Below the pieces are notes generated by a model. The model did no database searches and was not told the DNA's origin. It saw nothing but the letters and a program-made list of their open reading frames with translations. The position numbers were made by a program, and so were the translations under genes. From positions 1 through 64,000 of the forward strand of contig NZ_CANMEZ010000012.1 of assembly GCF_947496985.1 (NCBI RefSeq): 64,000 nt of DNA, given 5' to 3'. Shown piece by piece: positions 54,489 through 62,937 of this stretch (position 1 is the first letter of the stretch; every line of letters begins with the position of its first letter). Origin of the DNA: an uncultured Kordia sp. GTDB taxonomy: Bacteria > Bacteroidota > Bacteroidia > Flavobacteriales > Flavobacteriaceae.

Positions 54489-56981
54489 CTATAAAAGATT
54501 GAATTGTTCGAAATGGTGGTTGAAGTGTTTCGTATTCATCAAACTCCACTCAAATTTATCTAAGTTTCCAAAAACTGCATTTTTCGTAGTTGCTTCAGGG
54601 TTTTCTTTGAAGTATAACTCAAATGCATCGTATGCTTCTAACAATTTCGTTTTGGCTTCCGCCAGATTTTCATAACGCGATTCACTAATTAATCCTTCTA
54701 ATAGTTTTGGCGCGTCAAAGTTTCTTGGCATTTTATCGTGCGTATACAAACTGTCTTGTACTTTTTCAAGATATTTTTCTGGTGTTTCTATTTCGAAATC
54801 TTGGATTTCTCCAGAAGCAACTTTCAACGTATATTCTAAATGTTCTACCATTTGTTGCGCAGACATTGTTCCCCAAACTGGTTTTGTGTCTTCTGTCAAT
54901 TTTCCTAAGTAGTTTTGAATTGTTTTTTTGTTGATCGTTGCAAACGGGTTTTTCTTTTGAACCATTGTCAAAATCGTCGCAATGGCAACTAATTCATCTT
55001 CCTGATCGAATACCTCAACGAACCATTTTACAATTCCACTTGGCAATTCTTTCCCACGTGAATCTCTATCAATTCTTTCTTTACATGTCAAACGTACATA
55101 AATGGTATCATTATGATAAATTGGACGTAAGAAACGACATTCTTCTAAACCATAATTTGCAGCTACTGGACCTTTGTTTGGATATACAAATAATCCTGCG
55201 GCAGCAGCAATGATAAAGTATCCGTGTGCTGTACGTTTTTCAAAAATACTTCCCTCTAACGAAGTGATATCTGTATGTGCATAGAAATGATCCCAAGTCA
55301 AGTTTGCAAAGTTGATAATGTCTGTATCAGTAACTGTACGCTTGTGCGTTTTTAAAGACATTCCTGCTTCGATATCTTCCCAATGATATGCAAATGGATG
55401 TTTTGGTGTTTCTTTGTATTCGGCATTCGCCTGATAGATTCCTGTGACTTCTGTTAATGTGGTTGGCGAACCTTGAATGGCGCAACGTTGCATGTAATGT
55501 TTGATGCCTCGCATTCCACCCATTTCTTCTCCTCCACCTGCACGTCCTGGACCACCATGCACCAATAATGGTAATGGCGAACCATGACCTGTACTTTGTT
55601 TTGCCATGTCGCGATTTCCGACTAAGATTCTTCCATGATGTGAAGCCGCTCCAACTACATATTCTTTTGCACGTTTGTCATCATTTGTGAAGATTGAAGA
55701 TACTAAAGATCCTTTCCCCATTTGTGCTAATTCAATAGCTTCATCCATGTTTTTGTACGGCATAATGGTACTTACAGGTCCAAATGCTTCTATTTCGTGA
55801 ACTGCTGTATTTTTGAATGGATTGTTTTCTCTTAGTAAGATTGGACTTAAGAAAGCTCCTTTTTCTCCATCCGCACCAACGGCATCAATGGTATCTAAAC
55901 TTCCGTATACGATATCTGCAGTTTGTGCTAGTTTAGACACTTGGTCTTTTACAGATTGCACTTGCGCTTTGTTGATTAATGCGCCCATACGTACTTCTTT
56001 CAGTCTTGGATCACCAATCGTAACTTTATCTAACTGTTTTCCTAAAGCAATTTGCACATCTTCTACTAAGTTTTCTGGAACGATAATTCTTCGAATAGCC
56101 GTACATTTTTGACCTGTTTTTACGGTCATTTCTTTTCGAACTTCTTTGATAAACAAATTAAATTCTGGAGTTCCTGGCACTGCATCTTCTCCTAAGACTG
56201 AACAGTTTAAGGAATCGGCTTCCATTGTGAATGGAACTGCTTCTTGTGTCAATCTTGGATGTGCTTTTAAGATGCGACCTGTATGTGCAGAACCTGTAAA
56301 GGTTACTACATCTTGCGATTCTACGGTATCAAGAATTGATCGTGTCATTCCACTTAGTAACTGTAGTGAACCTTCTGGTAAGATCCCAGAATCAACAATA
56401 ACTCTTACAACGGCTTCTGTTAAATATGCTGTTTGTGGCGCAGGTAACACAACTGCTGCCATTCCTGCCATCCAGTTTACGGCACATTTTTCTAACATTC
56501 CCCATACTGGGAAATTGAATGCATTAATATGAACTGCAACTCCACGTTTTGGTACTAGGATATGATGCGCCATGAATCGTCCACCACGAGAAAGATCGAT
56601 TGGGTCGCCTTCTACGTGATATGGCTGATTTGGAAATAGTTTACGAAGCGATGCATTTGCGAATAAGTTTCCGAATCCACCTTCAATATCTATCCAACTG
56701 TCTACACGCGTTGCTCCAGTTTTGTAACTGATATCGTAGAATTGTTCTTTTCGTTTGTTGAGATATAAAGCTAATTTTTTAAGCATGTTTCCACGCTCTT
56801 GGAAGGTCATTTTTCGAAGTTTTTCGCCTCCTTTTGTTCTTCCATACGCAAGTGCCGCTGGAATATCAAGTCCTTCTGTAGTTGCAAATCCGATAGTTTC
56901 TCCTGTTACGGCATCAAACATTGGTGAACCGTCGCCAGTTCCTTGTGTCCATTGTCCGTTGATATAGCTTTGTAGAATCAT
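54489..56981 (-). CDS. paaZ: PaaZ bifunctional ring-opening enzyme with extra C-terminal domain
   Basis: An 830-residue protein. Residues 1-510 are the aldehyde dehydrogenase domain with Glu254 (FTMEADSLN) and Cys293 (TGQKCTAIRR). Residues 525-680 are the MaoC-like oxepin-CoA hydrolase domain with Asp564 and His569 in TWDHFYAHTD. It hydrolyses oxepin-CoA and oxidises the resulting semialdehyde, opening the ring. Unlike the roughly 680-residue enterobacterial PaaZ, this chain continues with about 145 helical residues (685-830). That part resembles the DinB-like DUF1569 fold (His714 in VEHLEY; HFNHHFEQF at the end). The role of the extension is unknown. Confidence 0.93.
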   Translation of the reverse strand: MILQSYINGQWTQGTGDGSPMFDAVTGETIGFATTEGLDIPAALAYGRTKGGEKLRKMTFQERGNMLKKLALYLNKRKEQFYDISYKTGATRVDSWIDIEGGFGNLFANASLRKLFPNQPYHVEGDPIDLSRGGRFMAHHILVPKRGVAVHINAFNFPVWGMLEKCAVNWMAGMAAVVLPAPQTAYLTEAVVRVIVDSGILPEGSLQLLSGMTRSILDTVESQDVVTFTGSAHTGRILKAHPRLTQEAVPFTMEADSLNCSVLGEDAVPGTPEFNLFIKEVRKEMTVKTGQKCTAIRRIIVPENLVEDVQIALGKQLDKVTIGDPRLKEVRMGALINKAQVQSVKDQVSKLAQTADIVYGSLDTIDAVGADGEKGAFLSPILLRENNPFKNTAVHEIEAFGPVSTIMPYKNMDEAIELAQMGKGSLVSSIFTNDDKRAKEYVVGAASHHGRILVGNRDMAKQSTGHGSPLPLLVHGGPGRAGGGEEMGGMRGIKHYMQRCAIQGSPTTLTEVTGIYQANAEYKETPKHPFAYHWEDIEAGMSLKTHKRTVTDTDIINFANLTWDHFYAHTDITSLEGSIFEKRTAHGYFIIAAAAGLFVYPNKGPVAANYGLEECRFLRPIYHNDTIYVRLTCKERIDRDSRGKELPSGIVKWFVEVFDQEDELVAIATILTMVQKKNPFATINKKTIQNYLGKLTEDTKPVWGTMSAQQMVEHLEYTLKVASGEIQDFEIETPEKYLEKVQDSLYTHDKMPRNFDAPKLLEGLISESRYENLAEAKTKLLEAYDAFELYFKENPEATTKNAVFGNLDKFEWSLMNTKHFNHHFEQFNLL

Positions 56982-57130
56982 GTTTGTTGTTAGTTTTTTG
57001 TTGTTGGTTGTGTCGCTTACTCAGATGTTTTTTGTCACGAATTCACAAATTGTTTTGTTTCTCTTTATTTTAAATTGACTCGAATTGCGCTTTGAAACCT
57101 CTCAATACTCAATACTAAACTCTCAATTCT

Positions 57131-57255
57131 AGTTTCTCGCGTTAGCGATTGAGGTTTTGTTGGAGCTCCTCACTTCGACTCCGCTCAGTGAACTCGTTTA
57201 TTTAAGAGTTGTGAGAGCGACTACCGAAAGCGCGACCCTTGCGGTAACGCCCAAA
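57131..57255. repeat. composite intergenic repeat between thiolase and paaZ genes
   Basis: It begins CGCGTTAGCGATTGAGG and ends with GAGCGACTACCGAAAGCG, CGACCC and CGCCCAAATT, nine bases from the thiolase stop. The same ends occur at 45090-45267 after ilvE, and the last part also at 1-23. The middle (CTTCGACTCCGCTCAGTG) is a separate palindrome-like insert. No ORF is present. Confidence 0.7.
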
Positions 57256-57263
57256 TTTATATT

Positions 57264-58475
57264 TTAATTATTTACGTTTTCAATGATGGCAGCATAGCCT
57301 TGTCCGACACCAATACACATGGTAATTAGTGCGTAACGTTTGCCAGTTTCCTGCAATTGCAACGCCGCAGAATAGGCAATACGCGCGCCTGTAACTCCGA
57401 GTGGATGACCAATTGCAATGGCACCACCATTTGGATTGATTCTGGCATCATCGTCTGCCAATCCCCATTCGCGAATACAGGCTAAACTTTGCGCTGCAAA
57501 GGCTTCATTGAGTTCTATTAAGTCCATGTCATCCATGGTTAACCCTGCTTTTTCCAATGCTTTGTTGGAAGCATTTACAGGACCAATTCCCATGATACGC
57601 GGTTCTACACCAACAACTGCCGAACTTACAATTCGCGCCATAGGCTTGAGATTGTATTTTTTGACGGCTGCTTCGGAAGCCACGATTGTTGCTGCTGCTC
57701 CATCGTTTAAACCTGATGCATTTCCTGCCGTGACACTTCCACCTTCTTTTTTGAACGCCGCTCTTAGTTTTGCTAAGATTTCTGGTGTTGTGGTTGGTTT
57801 TATGAATTCATCTTGATTGAAGATGATTGGATCTTTTTTACGTTGTGGAATTTCTACCGCTACTATTTCTTTGGCTAATCGTCCCGAATTTTGTGCTGCA
57901 GTTGCTTTCATTTGACTTCTGTAGGCAAACGCATCTTGATCTTCACGAGAGATGTTATATTTCTCAACTAGATTTTCCGCCGTTACGCCCATTCCGTCTG
58001 TTCCATAAGCCGCATGCATTTTTGGATTGATGAATCGCCATCCGAAACTCGTATCATACATTTTAGCATCCGTACCGAAAGCGCTTGAAGGTTTTGCTAT
58101 TGCGTATGGTCCGCGTGTCATATTTTCCACTCCGCCAGCAATGAATAGATCGCCGTCGCCAGCTTTGATTGCTCTATTGGCATGAATGATGGCAGATAAT
58201 CCAGAACTACAGAGTCTGTTTACCGTTTCGCCAGGAACCGTATATGGCAATCCTGCTAATAGTAACGACATACGTGCTACATTTCGATTGTCTTCTCCTG
58301 CTTGGTTTGCACAACCGATAATGACATCGTCATACGCATCTTTTGGAATGCTTGGATTGCGATCCGTAACTTCTTTGATAACTATAGCTCCTAAATCATC
58401 GACACGTGTGGTTGCCAATGTTCCTTTGAATTTTCCTATGGGAGTTCGAACTCCGTCTATGATGTATGCTTCCAT
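57264..58475 (-). CDS. paaJ: 3-oxoadipyl-CoA thiolase
   Basis: A 403-residue thiolase. The nucleophilic Cys lies in VNRLCSSGLSAI, the catalytic His in NPNGGAIAIGHPLGVTGA and the second Cys in LITMCIGVGQGYA. The N-terminus (EAYIIDGVRTPIGKFKG) and length match the PaaJ/PcaF group, which splits 3-oxoadipyl-CoA to succinyl-CoA and acetyl-CoA and also acts earlier on 3-oxo-5,6-dehydrosuberyl-CoA. The position in the paa run supports this over a general acetyl-CoA acetyltransferase. Confidence 0.92.
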   Translation of the reverse strand: MEAYIIDGVRTPIGKFKGTLATTRVDDLGAIVIKEVTDRNPSIPKDAYDDVIIGCANQAGEDNRNVARMSLLLAGLPYTVPGETVNRLCSSGLSAIIHANRAIKAGDGDLFIAGGVENMTRGPYAIAKPSSAFGTDAKMYDTSFGWRFINPKMHAAYGTDGMGVTAENLVEKYNISREDQDAFAYRSQMKATAAQNSGRLAKEIVAVEIPQRKKDPIIFNQDEFIKPTTTPEILAKLRAAFKKEGGSVTAGNASGLNDGAAATIVASEAAVKKYNLKPMARIVSSAVVGVEPRIMGIGPVNASNKALEKAGLTMDDMDLIELNEAFAAQSLACIREWGLADDDARINPNGGAIAIGHPLGVTGARIAYSAALQLQETGKRYALITMCIGVGQGYAAIIENVNN

Positions 58476-58559
58476 TTTTGAAATGTAAAACTCTAAATGT
58501 AAAATTTTAAAGTGTTTGTTTTGATTATCAAACTGTATTTAGTGTTTTATCTTTGATAT

Positions 58560-58922
58560 TTATTTTTTGTTTGACGTTTTTATGCTTGTTGTAAAGATAG
58601 CTACTAATTCGCTACACTCTTTTTGATTTTTTTCAAACTCAATCTTGTTACTTACTAAGTTTGCCGCTACCATGATCTCCATGTTGACTTGAGATTCTCT
58701 TAATTCTTTTAAGCAGATTTTCATTTTATGGATGAAATCTCTTTTTGATTCAGCTGATTGTGCTTCTCCATAGTTTAAAGCTGCTGATGTAGACGAACGA
58801 ATCAATTGTTTAATTAAATGCTCGGATGCATATTCTTTTTTTAAAGCGGAAGAATTTACGATAACATTTGCTGAAAATTTCACCAAACGTTTTTGTAAAT
58901 CATATTGTTTCTTTTTTTCCAC
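58560..58922 (-). CDS. four-helix bundle protein (S23/IVS type)
   Basis: A 120-residue helical protein: KKQYDLQKRLVKFSANVIVN, LIKQLIRSSTSAALNYGEAQ and LKELRESQVNMEIMVAANLV. It matches the four-helix bundle family named after proteins encoded in intervening sequences of 23S rRNA genes. Members occur as free-standing genes in many Bacteroidetes. It lies between paaJ and paaI and has no known role in phenylacetate breakdown. It may be a passenger with the repeats that flank it. Confidence 0.9.
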   Translation of the reverse strand: MEKKKQYDLQKRLVKFSANVIVNSSALKKEYASEHLIKQLIRSSTSAALNYGEAQSAESKRDFIHKMKICLKELRESQVNMEIMVAANLVSNKIEFEKNQKECSELVAIFTTSIKTSNKK

Positions 58923-58964
58923 TTTATAATTTTTAATTTAAAATTTTACATTTAGCATTTATTT

Positions 58965-59372
58965 TTATTCTTCCCAATCTTTTTGTGTTCGGTATACAAC
59001 GCCTTTGAATAGTGCAATGAGTTCGTCACCACGTTTGACTTCAATGATGTTGAAACCGAGTTTGTTTTTTACTTTTTCTATGACTGATTCTGCTACAATG
59101 AAATCGCCTTCTTCCAAAGCTTCTATGTGATTGATAGATGTTTCTATAGATACTGCATATTTACCGTGCGTATTTGCGGCAAATCCAAATGCTGTGTCTG
59201 CTAAAGAATAACTGATTCCTCCATGCGCTTTCCCCATACTGTTGAGCATGTCTTTTTTGACCGTTAACCCAACTTTGCATCTTCCGATTTCACATTCTAA
59301 TATCTCTATTCCAAGCCATGTACTGAATGGGTCGAGACTAAGCATTTTATGTGGTATTTTGTTTCCTTGCAT
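58965..59372 (-). CDS. paaI: hydroxyphenylacetyl-CoA thioesterase
   Basis: A 135-residue hotdog-fold thioesterase. The family motif GKAHGGISYSLADTAFGFAA contains the HGG and the catalytic Asp. AVSIETSINHIEALEEGDFI and the end ELIALFKGVVYRTQKDW are typical of PaaI. It removes CoA from stalled pathway intermediates and may act as a housekeeping safety valve. It lies within the paa run. Confidence 0.92.
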   Translation of the reverse strand: MQGNKIPHKMLSLDPFSTWLGIEILECEIGRCKVGLTVKKDMLNSMGKAHGGISYSLADTAFGFAANTHGKYAVSIETSINHIEALEEGDFIVAESVIEKVKNKLGFNIIEVKRGDELIALFKGVVYRTQKDWEE

Positions 59373-59439
59373 TTATGTATTTTAAATGTTGAATGCTAAA
59401 TTTTAAATTAAACATTTTACATTTTGACTTTTAGATTTA

Positions 59440-60624
59440 TTATTGAAAAAACTTCGTTCCTTCTCTATTTAATTTCCTAAGCAATGGCGAACAACGATAT
59501 CTATCTTCATGGTATTCGTCGTATAAAGCATCTAATGTTTTCACGCACCAATCGATTCCTTTTTCATCTGCCCAAGCGAGTAATCCTTTTGGATAGTTGA
59601 CACCTTTGGTCATTGCATTGTCAATGTCTTCCGCGGAAGCAATGTTTAGGAATAATGCATCGGCAGCTTCGTTGATTAACATAACTAAGACACGATCGAA
59701 TATTTGATTTGCTAGCTCATTGTTATTTGATTCTGAATCAAGTTCAGAATGACGTGTTATTTGTTTACCATTTTCATCATAGTCATAGTATCCTTTTCCA
59801 GTTTTTCTACCTAAATATCCAGCTTCAGATAAACGTTTTTGCGTGAATGATGGTTTGTATCTTGCATCAAAATAGAATGCTGTAAAAACCGTTTCTGTTA
59901 CCGTATAGTTTACATCGTTTCCAATGAAATCCATGAGCTGAAATGGTCCCATGCGGAATCCACCAAGTGTTCGTAATGCTTTGTCAATCGTTGCGAAATC
60001 AGCTAAACCCTCTTCGTAGATTCGTAATGATTCACCATAGAAAGGACGTGCAACTCTGTTTACAATGAAACCTGGTGTGTCTTTTGCGACAGCAACTACT
60101 TTTTTCCAATCGGCAATCGTTTGTGTTGCTTTATCAAGTACTTCTTGTGAAGTTTGAATCGCTGGAATGACCTCAACTAATTTCATCAATGGTGCTGGAT
60201 TGAAGAAGTGAATCCCGATACAACGTTCTGGTTTTTGTAATGATGAAGCGATAGAAGCTATAGATAGTGACGATGTGTTTGAAGCAATGATTGCCTCGTC
60301 TGAAAGATATGTTTCTAGTTCTGAAAATACTTTTTGCTTGATATCCAGATTTTCAATGATTGCTTCAATCGTAAGATCTGAATCGCCTAAATCCTTAAGT
60401 GAATCTACATAGGAAATATTTCCTTGAATTCTACTTTTTTCAGCTTCATCGATACGTCCTTTTTGAATGAGACGATTTAATATTTTTTCTAAAGCAGCTT
60501 TACTTTTGTCCAAAGCAACTTGTTTTGTATCGTATAGTTTTACAATGCATCCTGCGGTTGCAGCTACTTGTGCAATCCCGCTTCCCATTGTTCCTGATCC
60601 AATGATCCCAACTTTTTTGATCAT
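59440..60624 (-). CDS. paaH: 3-hydroxyadipyl-CoA dehydrogenase
   Basis: A 394-residue NAD-dependent 3-hydroxyacyl-CoA dehydrogenase. The Rossmann motif is GIIGSGTMGSGIAQ (7-20), the catalytic His lies in GIHFFNPAPLMKLVEV, and the second dimerisation helix domain starts at about 185 (GFIVNRVARPFYGESLRIYE). An insertion at about 291-301 (RHSELDSESNN) is encoded by one of the short palindromic repeats at 59731-59753. The insertion lies between the two C-terminal helical domains (DYDENGKQIT and ELANQIFDRVLVML), so it probably forms a tolerated surface loop. Confidence 0.93.
   Translation of the reverse strand: MIKKVGIIGSGTMGSGIAQVAATAGCIVKLYDTKQVALDKSKAALEKILNRLIQKGRIDEAEKSRIQGNISYVDSLKDLGDSDLTIEAIIENLDIKQKVFSELETYLSDEAIIASNTSSLSIASIASSLQKPERCIGIHFFNPAPLMKLVEVIPAIQTSQEVLDKATQTIADWKKVVAVAKDTPGFIVNRVARPFYGESLRIYEEGLADFATIDKALRTLGGFRMGPFQLMDFIGNDVNYTVTETVFTAFYFDARYKPSFTQKRLSEAGYLGRKTGKGYYDYDENGKQITRHSELDSESNNNELANQIFDRVLVMLINEAADALFLNIASAEDIDNAMTKGVNYPKGLLAWADEKGIDWCVKTLDALYDEYHEDRYRCSPLLRKLNREGTKFFQ
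59731..59753 (+). repeat. ATCAAGT-loop palindrome, copy 3, inside paaH
   Basis: TTCTGA-ATCAAGT-TCAGA then ATGAC. Read on the coding strand it encodes HSELDSE in frame. It is the only copy of the family found inside a gene in this window. Confidence 0.75.
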
Positions 60625-60650
60625 AAATTTTAAATGTTAAATTATGAATG

Positions 60651-60672
60651 TTAAATGTAGTTTTACATTTAA
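60651..60672. repeat. AT-rich palindrome in the paaG/paaH spacer
   Basis: TTAAATGTA (60651-60659) pairs perfectly with TACATTTAA (60664-60672) over a GTTT loop. Related AAATGTAAAAT-type stretches fill the spacers at 58480-58513, 58925-58960 and 59375-59420. Confidence 0.6.
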
Positions 60673-60696
60673 ACTTTACATTTTACTGTTTTGTAT

Positions 60697-61482
60697 TTAT
60701 TTCCCTTTGAAGTTTGGTTTTCTTTTTTCAACAAATGAAGCTACACCTTCACGATAGTCTTCTGATTCACTTGCTTCTATTTGATGTTTTGATTCTAAAG
60801 CTAATTGTGATTCTAAGTCGTTTGAAAGTGATTGATTCAATACTTTCTTCGTTAAACCTAATGCTTTTGTTGGCATTTTTGCTAGTTTTTCAGCTAAAGC
60901 TGTAACGTCTTCTTTGAATGTTTCTAGTGGCAATACTTTGTATAGCATTCCTAACTTTTCTGCTTCTTCTGCACCTACTTTATCGCCTAACATCATGAGT
61001 GCTGATGCTTTCTGAAATCCGATTAATCGTGGTAAAAAGAATGTTCCTGCACTATCAGGAATTAGTCCAATTTTACTGAATGCTTGAATGAAACTTACTT
61101 TTTCATGTGCAACTACAATATCACATGCTAACGCAATGTTTGCTCCAGCTCCAGCAGCTACTCCATTTACAGCACCAACAATTGGCTTTTCAATGGTACG
61201 AATTCGCTGAATGATTGGATTGTAATGTTCTTCTAGTATTTTTTTGAATCCTGGATTGAGTTCTGGATGTGTGACTTCTTTTAAGTCTTGTCCTGCACAA
61301 AATGCTTTTCCTTCTCCAGTTAATACAATCGCTCGTACTTCATCATTTTGCTCACATTGATCTAGTGTATCTTGTAAACGCAATGCCATTTCACGATTGA
61401 AACTGTTGAATACTTCAGGACGATTTAGCGTTATATACGCTACATTGTTTTCAATTTTTAATTCAATTGAATTGTTACTCAT
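60697..61482 (-). CDS. paaG: PaaG-like ring-1,2-epoxyphenylacetyl-CoA isomerase
   Basis: A 261-residue crotonase-fold enzyme that would isomerise ring-1,2-epoxyphenylacetyl-CoA to oxepin-CoA. Motifs: FCAGQDLKEVTHPELNPGFK, VNGVAAGAGANIALACDIVV, and the PaaG-type KIGLIPDSAGTFFLPRLIGF with the catalytic Asp. The C-terminus (YREGVASFVEKRKPNFKGK) is also that of PaaG. The next genes upstream are the epoxidase subunits, which supports the assignment. Confidence 0.9.
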   Translation of the reverse strand: MSNNSIELKIENNVAYITLNRPEVFNSFNREMALRLQDTLDQCEQNDEVRAIVLTGEGKAFCAGQDLKEVTHPELNPGFKKILEEHYNPIIQRIRTIEKPIVGAVNGVAAGAGANIALACDIVVAHEKVSFIQAFSKIGLIPDSAGTFFLPRLIGFQKASALMMLGDKVGAEEAEKLGMLYKVLPLETFKEDVTALAEKLAKMPTKALGLTKKVLNQSLSNDLESQLALESKHQIEASESEDYREGVASFVEKRKPNFKGK

Positions 61483-61514
61483 ACCTTATTTTTTTATTTC
61501 TATTTTAAATAGAG

Positions 61515-61534
61515 ATTCCCACTTGCGTGGGAAT
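61515..61534. repeat. palindrome in the paaD/paaG spacer
   Basis: ATTCCCAC (61515-61522) pairs perfectly with GTGGGAAT (61527-61534) over TTGC. It lies 2 bases from the paaD stop and may terminate or protect the 3' end. Confidence 0.65.
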
Positions 61535-61536
61535 TA

Positions 61537-62037
61537 TTATTTTAAGCATTTAAAGTAATCAAAAGGCTCTAAACAGTCTTCGCATTTGAATAATGCTTTG
61601 CATGCCGTGGAACCGAATTGACTGACTAGTTTTGTATTTGTTGAATTACAGTTGGTACATTTTACAATGCGCTTGTCTCCTAGCAACGCATCTTTGTCTG
61701 CATCTGGATTTAGTGGCGGTGCAATTCCGTATTCTCTGAGTGCACTTCTTCCGCGTTCTGTAATCCAATCGGTTGTCCAAGCTGGCACTAAAATTAGTTT
61801 TACTTTGGAATCATATCCACTTTCTTTTAATGCTTTTGTGATATCATCACCGATTACATCCATTGCAGGACAACCTGAATATGTTGGTGTAATACTTACT
61901 TCTGCAATTCCATTAATCAACTGAGCTGAACGCACAACTCCCATATCCATAATAGAAAGCACAGGAATTTCTGGATCCGATACTTTTTCTAAGATTGGAA
62001 TTAGAATTTCGTCTATATGTTGATTAGTTGCGATCAT
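61537..62037 (-). CDS. paaD: 1,2-phenylacetyl-CoA epoxidase, subunit PaaD
   Basis: A 166-residue protein needed for maturation of the epoxidase. The MIP18/DUF59 domain (HIDEILIPILEKVSDPEIPV, DMGVVRSAQLINGIAEVSIT, YSGCPAMDVI) is followed by a Cys-rich C-terminal zinc or iron-sulfur motif (KCTNCNSTNTKLVSQFGSTA, CKALFKCEDCLEPF). The frame extends 51 bases upstream to 62088, but that part lies over a palindromic repeat. I chose the ATG at 62037, which gives the usual N-terminus. Confidence 0.92.
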   Translation of the reverse strand: MIATNQHIDEILIPILEKVSDPEIPVLSIMDMGVVRSAQLINGIAEVSITPTYSGCPAMDVIGDDITKALKESGYDSKVKLILVPAWTTDWITERGRSALREYGIAPPLNPDADKDALLGDKRIVKCTNCNSTNTKLVSQFGSTACKALFKCEDCLEPFDYFKCLK

Positions 62038-62077
62038 AGTTAGATAAATGTCGAATACTGATTTTTGATTGATGAGA

Positions 62078-62100
62078 TTCCGCATCAAGTGCGGAATGAC
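62078..62100 (+). repeat. ATCAAGT-loop palindrome, copy 4
   Basis: TTCCGC-ATCAAGT-GCGGA then ATGAC in the paaC/paaD spacer, ending five bases before the paaC stop. The arms are perfectly complementary. Confidence 0.75.
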
Positions 62101-62104
62101 GTTG

Positions 62105-62857
62105 TCACCACTTCATATTCGGATAGGTTCTTTGCATGTATTGCATGTCTGAAAGTAAATATCCCATATGTTCTGTGTGAATCCCTGCTTTCCCTCCTTT
62201 TTGGAAATATTTTGACTCAGGAACTGTTAAAGTTCCTTCTTCCAATAAAGCTGTTACTTTTTCGTAATATGCTTCTTTTAATGTTGAAACATCAACTGCA
62301 ATTCCTTCTTCAGCCAATTCTTTTGCTTCTTCAGTCACTTCAAACAACTCATTTGTGTATATCCAAAGTCCGTCAATAGCTGTTTGCATTTTCTCATGAC
62401 TTATTTCTGTTCCATCACCTAAACGCTTGATCCAATCACCTGTAAAACGCACATGATACGATACTTCTTTGATTGACTTTTTTGCAATTGCACTTAGTGT
62501 TAAATCTTGACTAAACTGAAGCTTTTCTAGTAATAATAAATGAAAAACATCAAATAAATATTGTCTTGCTATTGTATATGCAAAGTCGCGATTTGGCTGC
62601 TCTACTAGTAATATATTTTTATATTCACGTTCGGTACGTAAAAACGCAATGCTATCTTCTGTAGCATCTTTACCTTTGATTTCAGCTGCATATTGAAAAT
62701 AACTACGTGTTTGTCCAAATAAGTCTAAAGAAATGTTTGTACATGCAATGTCAGTTTCTAAACTTGGTCCGTGACCACATAATTCTCCTAATCGCTGACC
62801 TGCTATTAAACAGTTGTCTGCTAGCTCAAGTATGTAGTTGTATAGATTTGTTTTCAT
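62105..62857 (-). CDS. paaC: 1,2-phenylacetyl-CoA epoxidase, subunit PaaC
   Basis: A 250-residue structural partner of the di-iron subunit PaaA, from the same ferritin-like fold. Motifs: ADNCLIAGQRLGELCGHGPS, the long helix FLRTEREYKNILLVEQPNRD, SYHVRFTGDWIKRLGDGTEI, and the end GIHTEHMGYLLSDMQYMQRT. The length matches PaaC. It lies downstream of paaB across a spacer with two palindromes. Confidence 0.95.
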   Translation of the reverse strand: MKTNLYNYILELADNCLIAGQRLGELCGHGPSLETDIACTNISLDLFGQTRSYFQYAAEIKGKDATEDSIAFLRTEREYKNILLVEQPNRDFAYTIARQYLFDVFHLLLLEKLQFSQDLTLSAIAKKSIKEVSYHVRFTGDWIKRLGDGTEISHEKMQTAIDGLWIYTNELFEVTEEAKELAEEGIAVDVSTLKEAYYEKVTALLEEGTLTVPESKYFQKGGKAGIHTEHMGYLLSDMQYMQRTYPNMKW

Positions 62858-62863
62858 ATTTAT

Positions 62864-62881
62864 TTCCCGTGAAAACGGGAA
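62864..62881. repeat. GAAA-tetraloop palindrome in the paaB/paaC spacer
   Basis: TTCCCGT (62864-62870) pairs with ACGGGAA (62875-62881) over a GAAA tetraloop, directly upstream of paaC. Its 3' partner hairpin in the same spacer is at 62938-62957. Confidence 0.65.
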
Positions 62882-62937
62882 TCTTTTTGTTGTTAAACTT
62901 TAGAGTACACTTCGACTCGTTCAGCGTACAGATTTGG

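Noticed and set aside
55813-56532. Two 99-128-codon ORFs antisense to paaZ
   Set aside because: They mirror a well-supported enzyme and lack signal peptides, motifs or a plausible promoter.
62038-62088. Longer paaD start at 62088
   Set aside because: The extension is made of a palindromic repeat and its flank; the start at 62037 gives the usual PaaD N-terminus.
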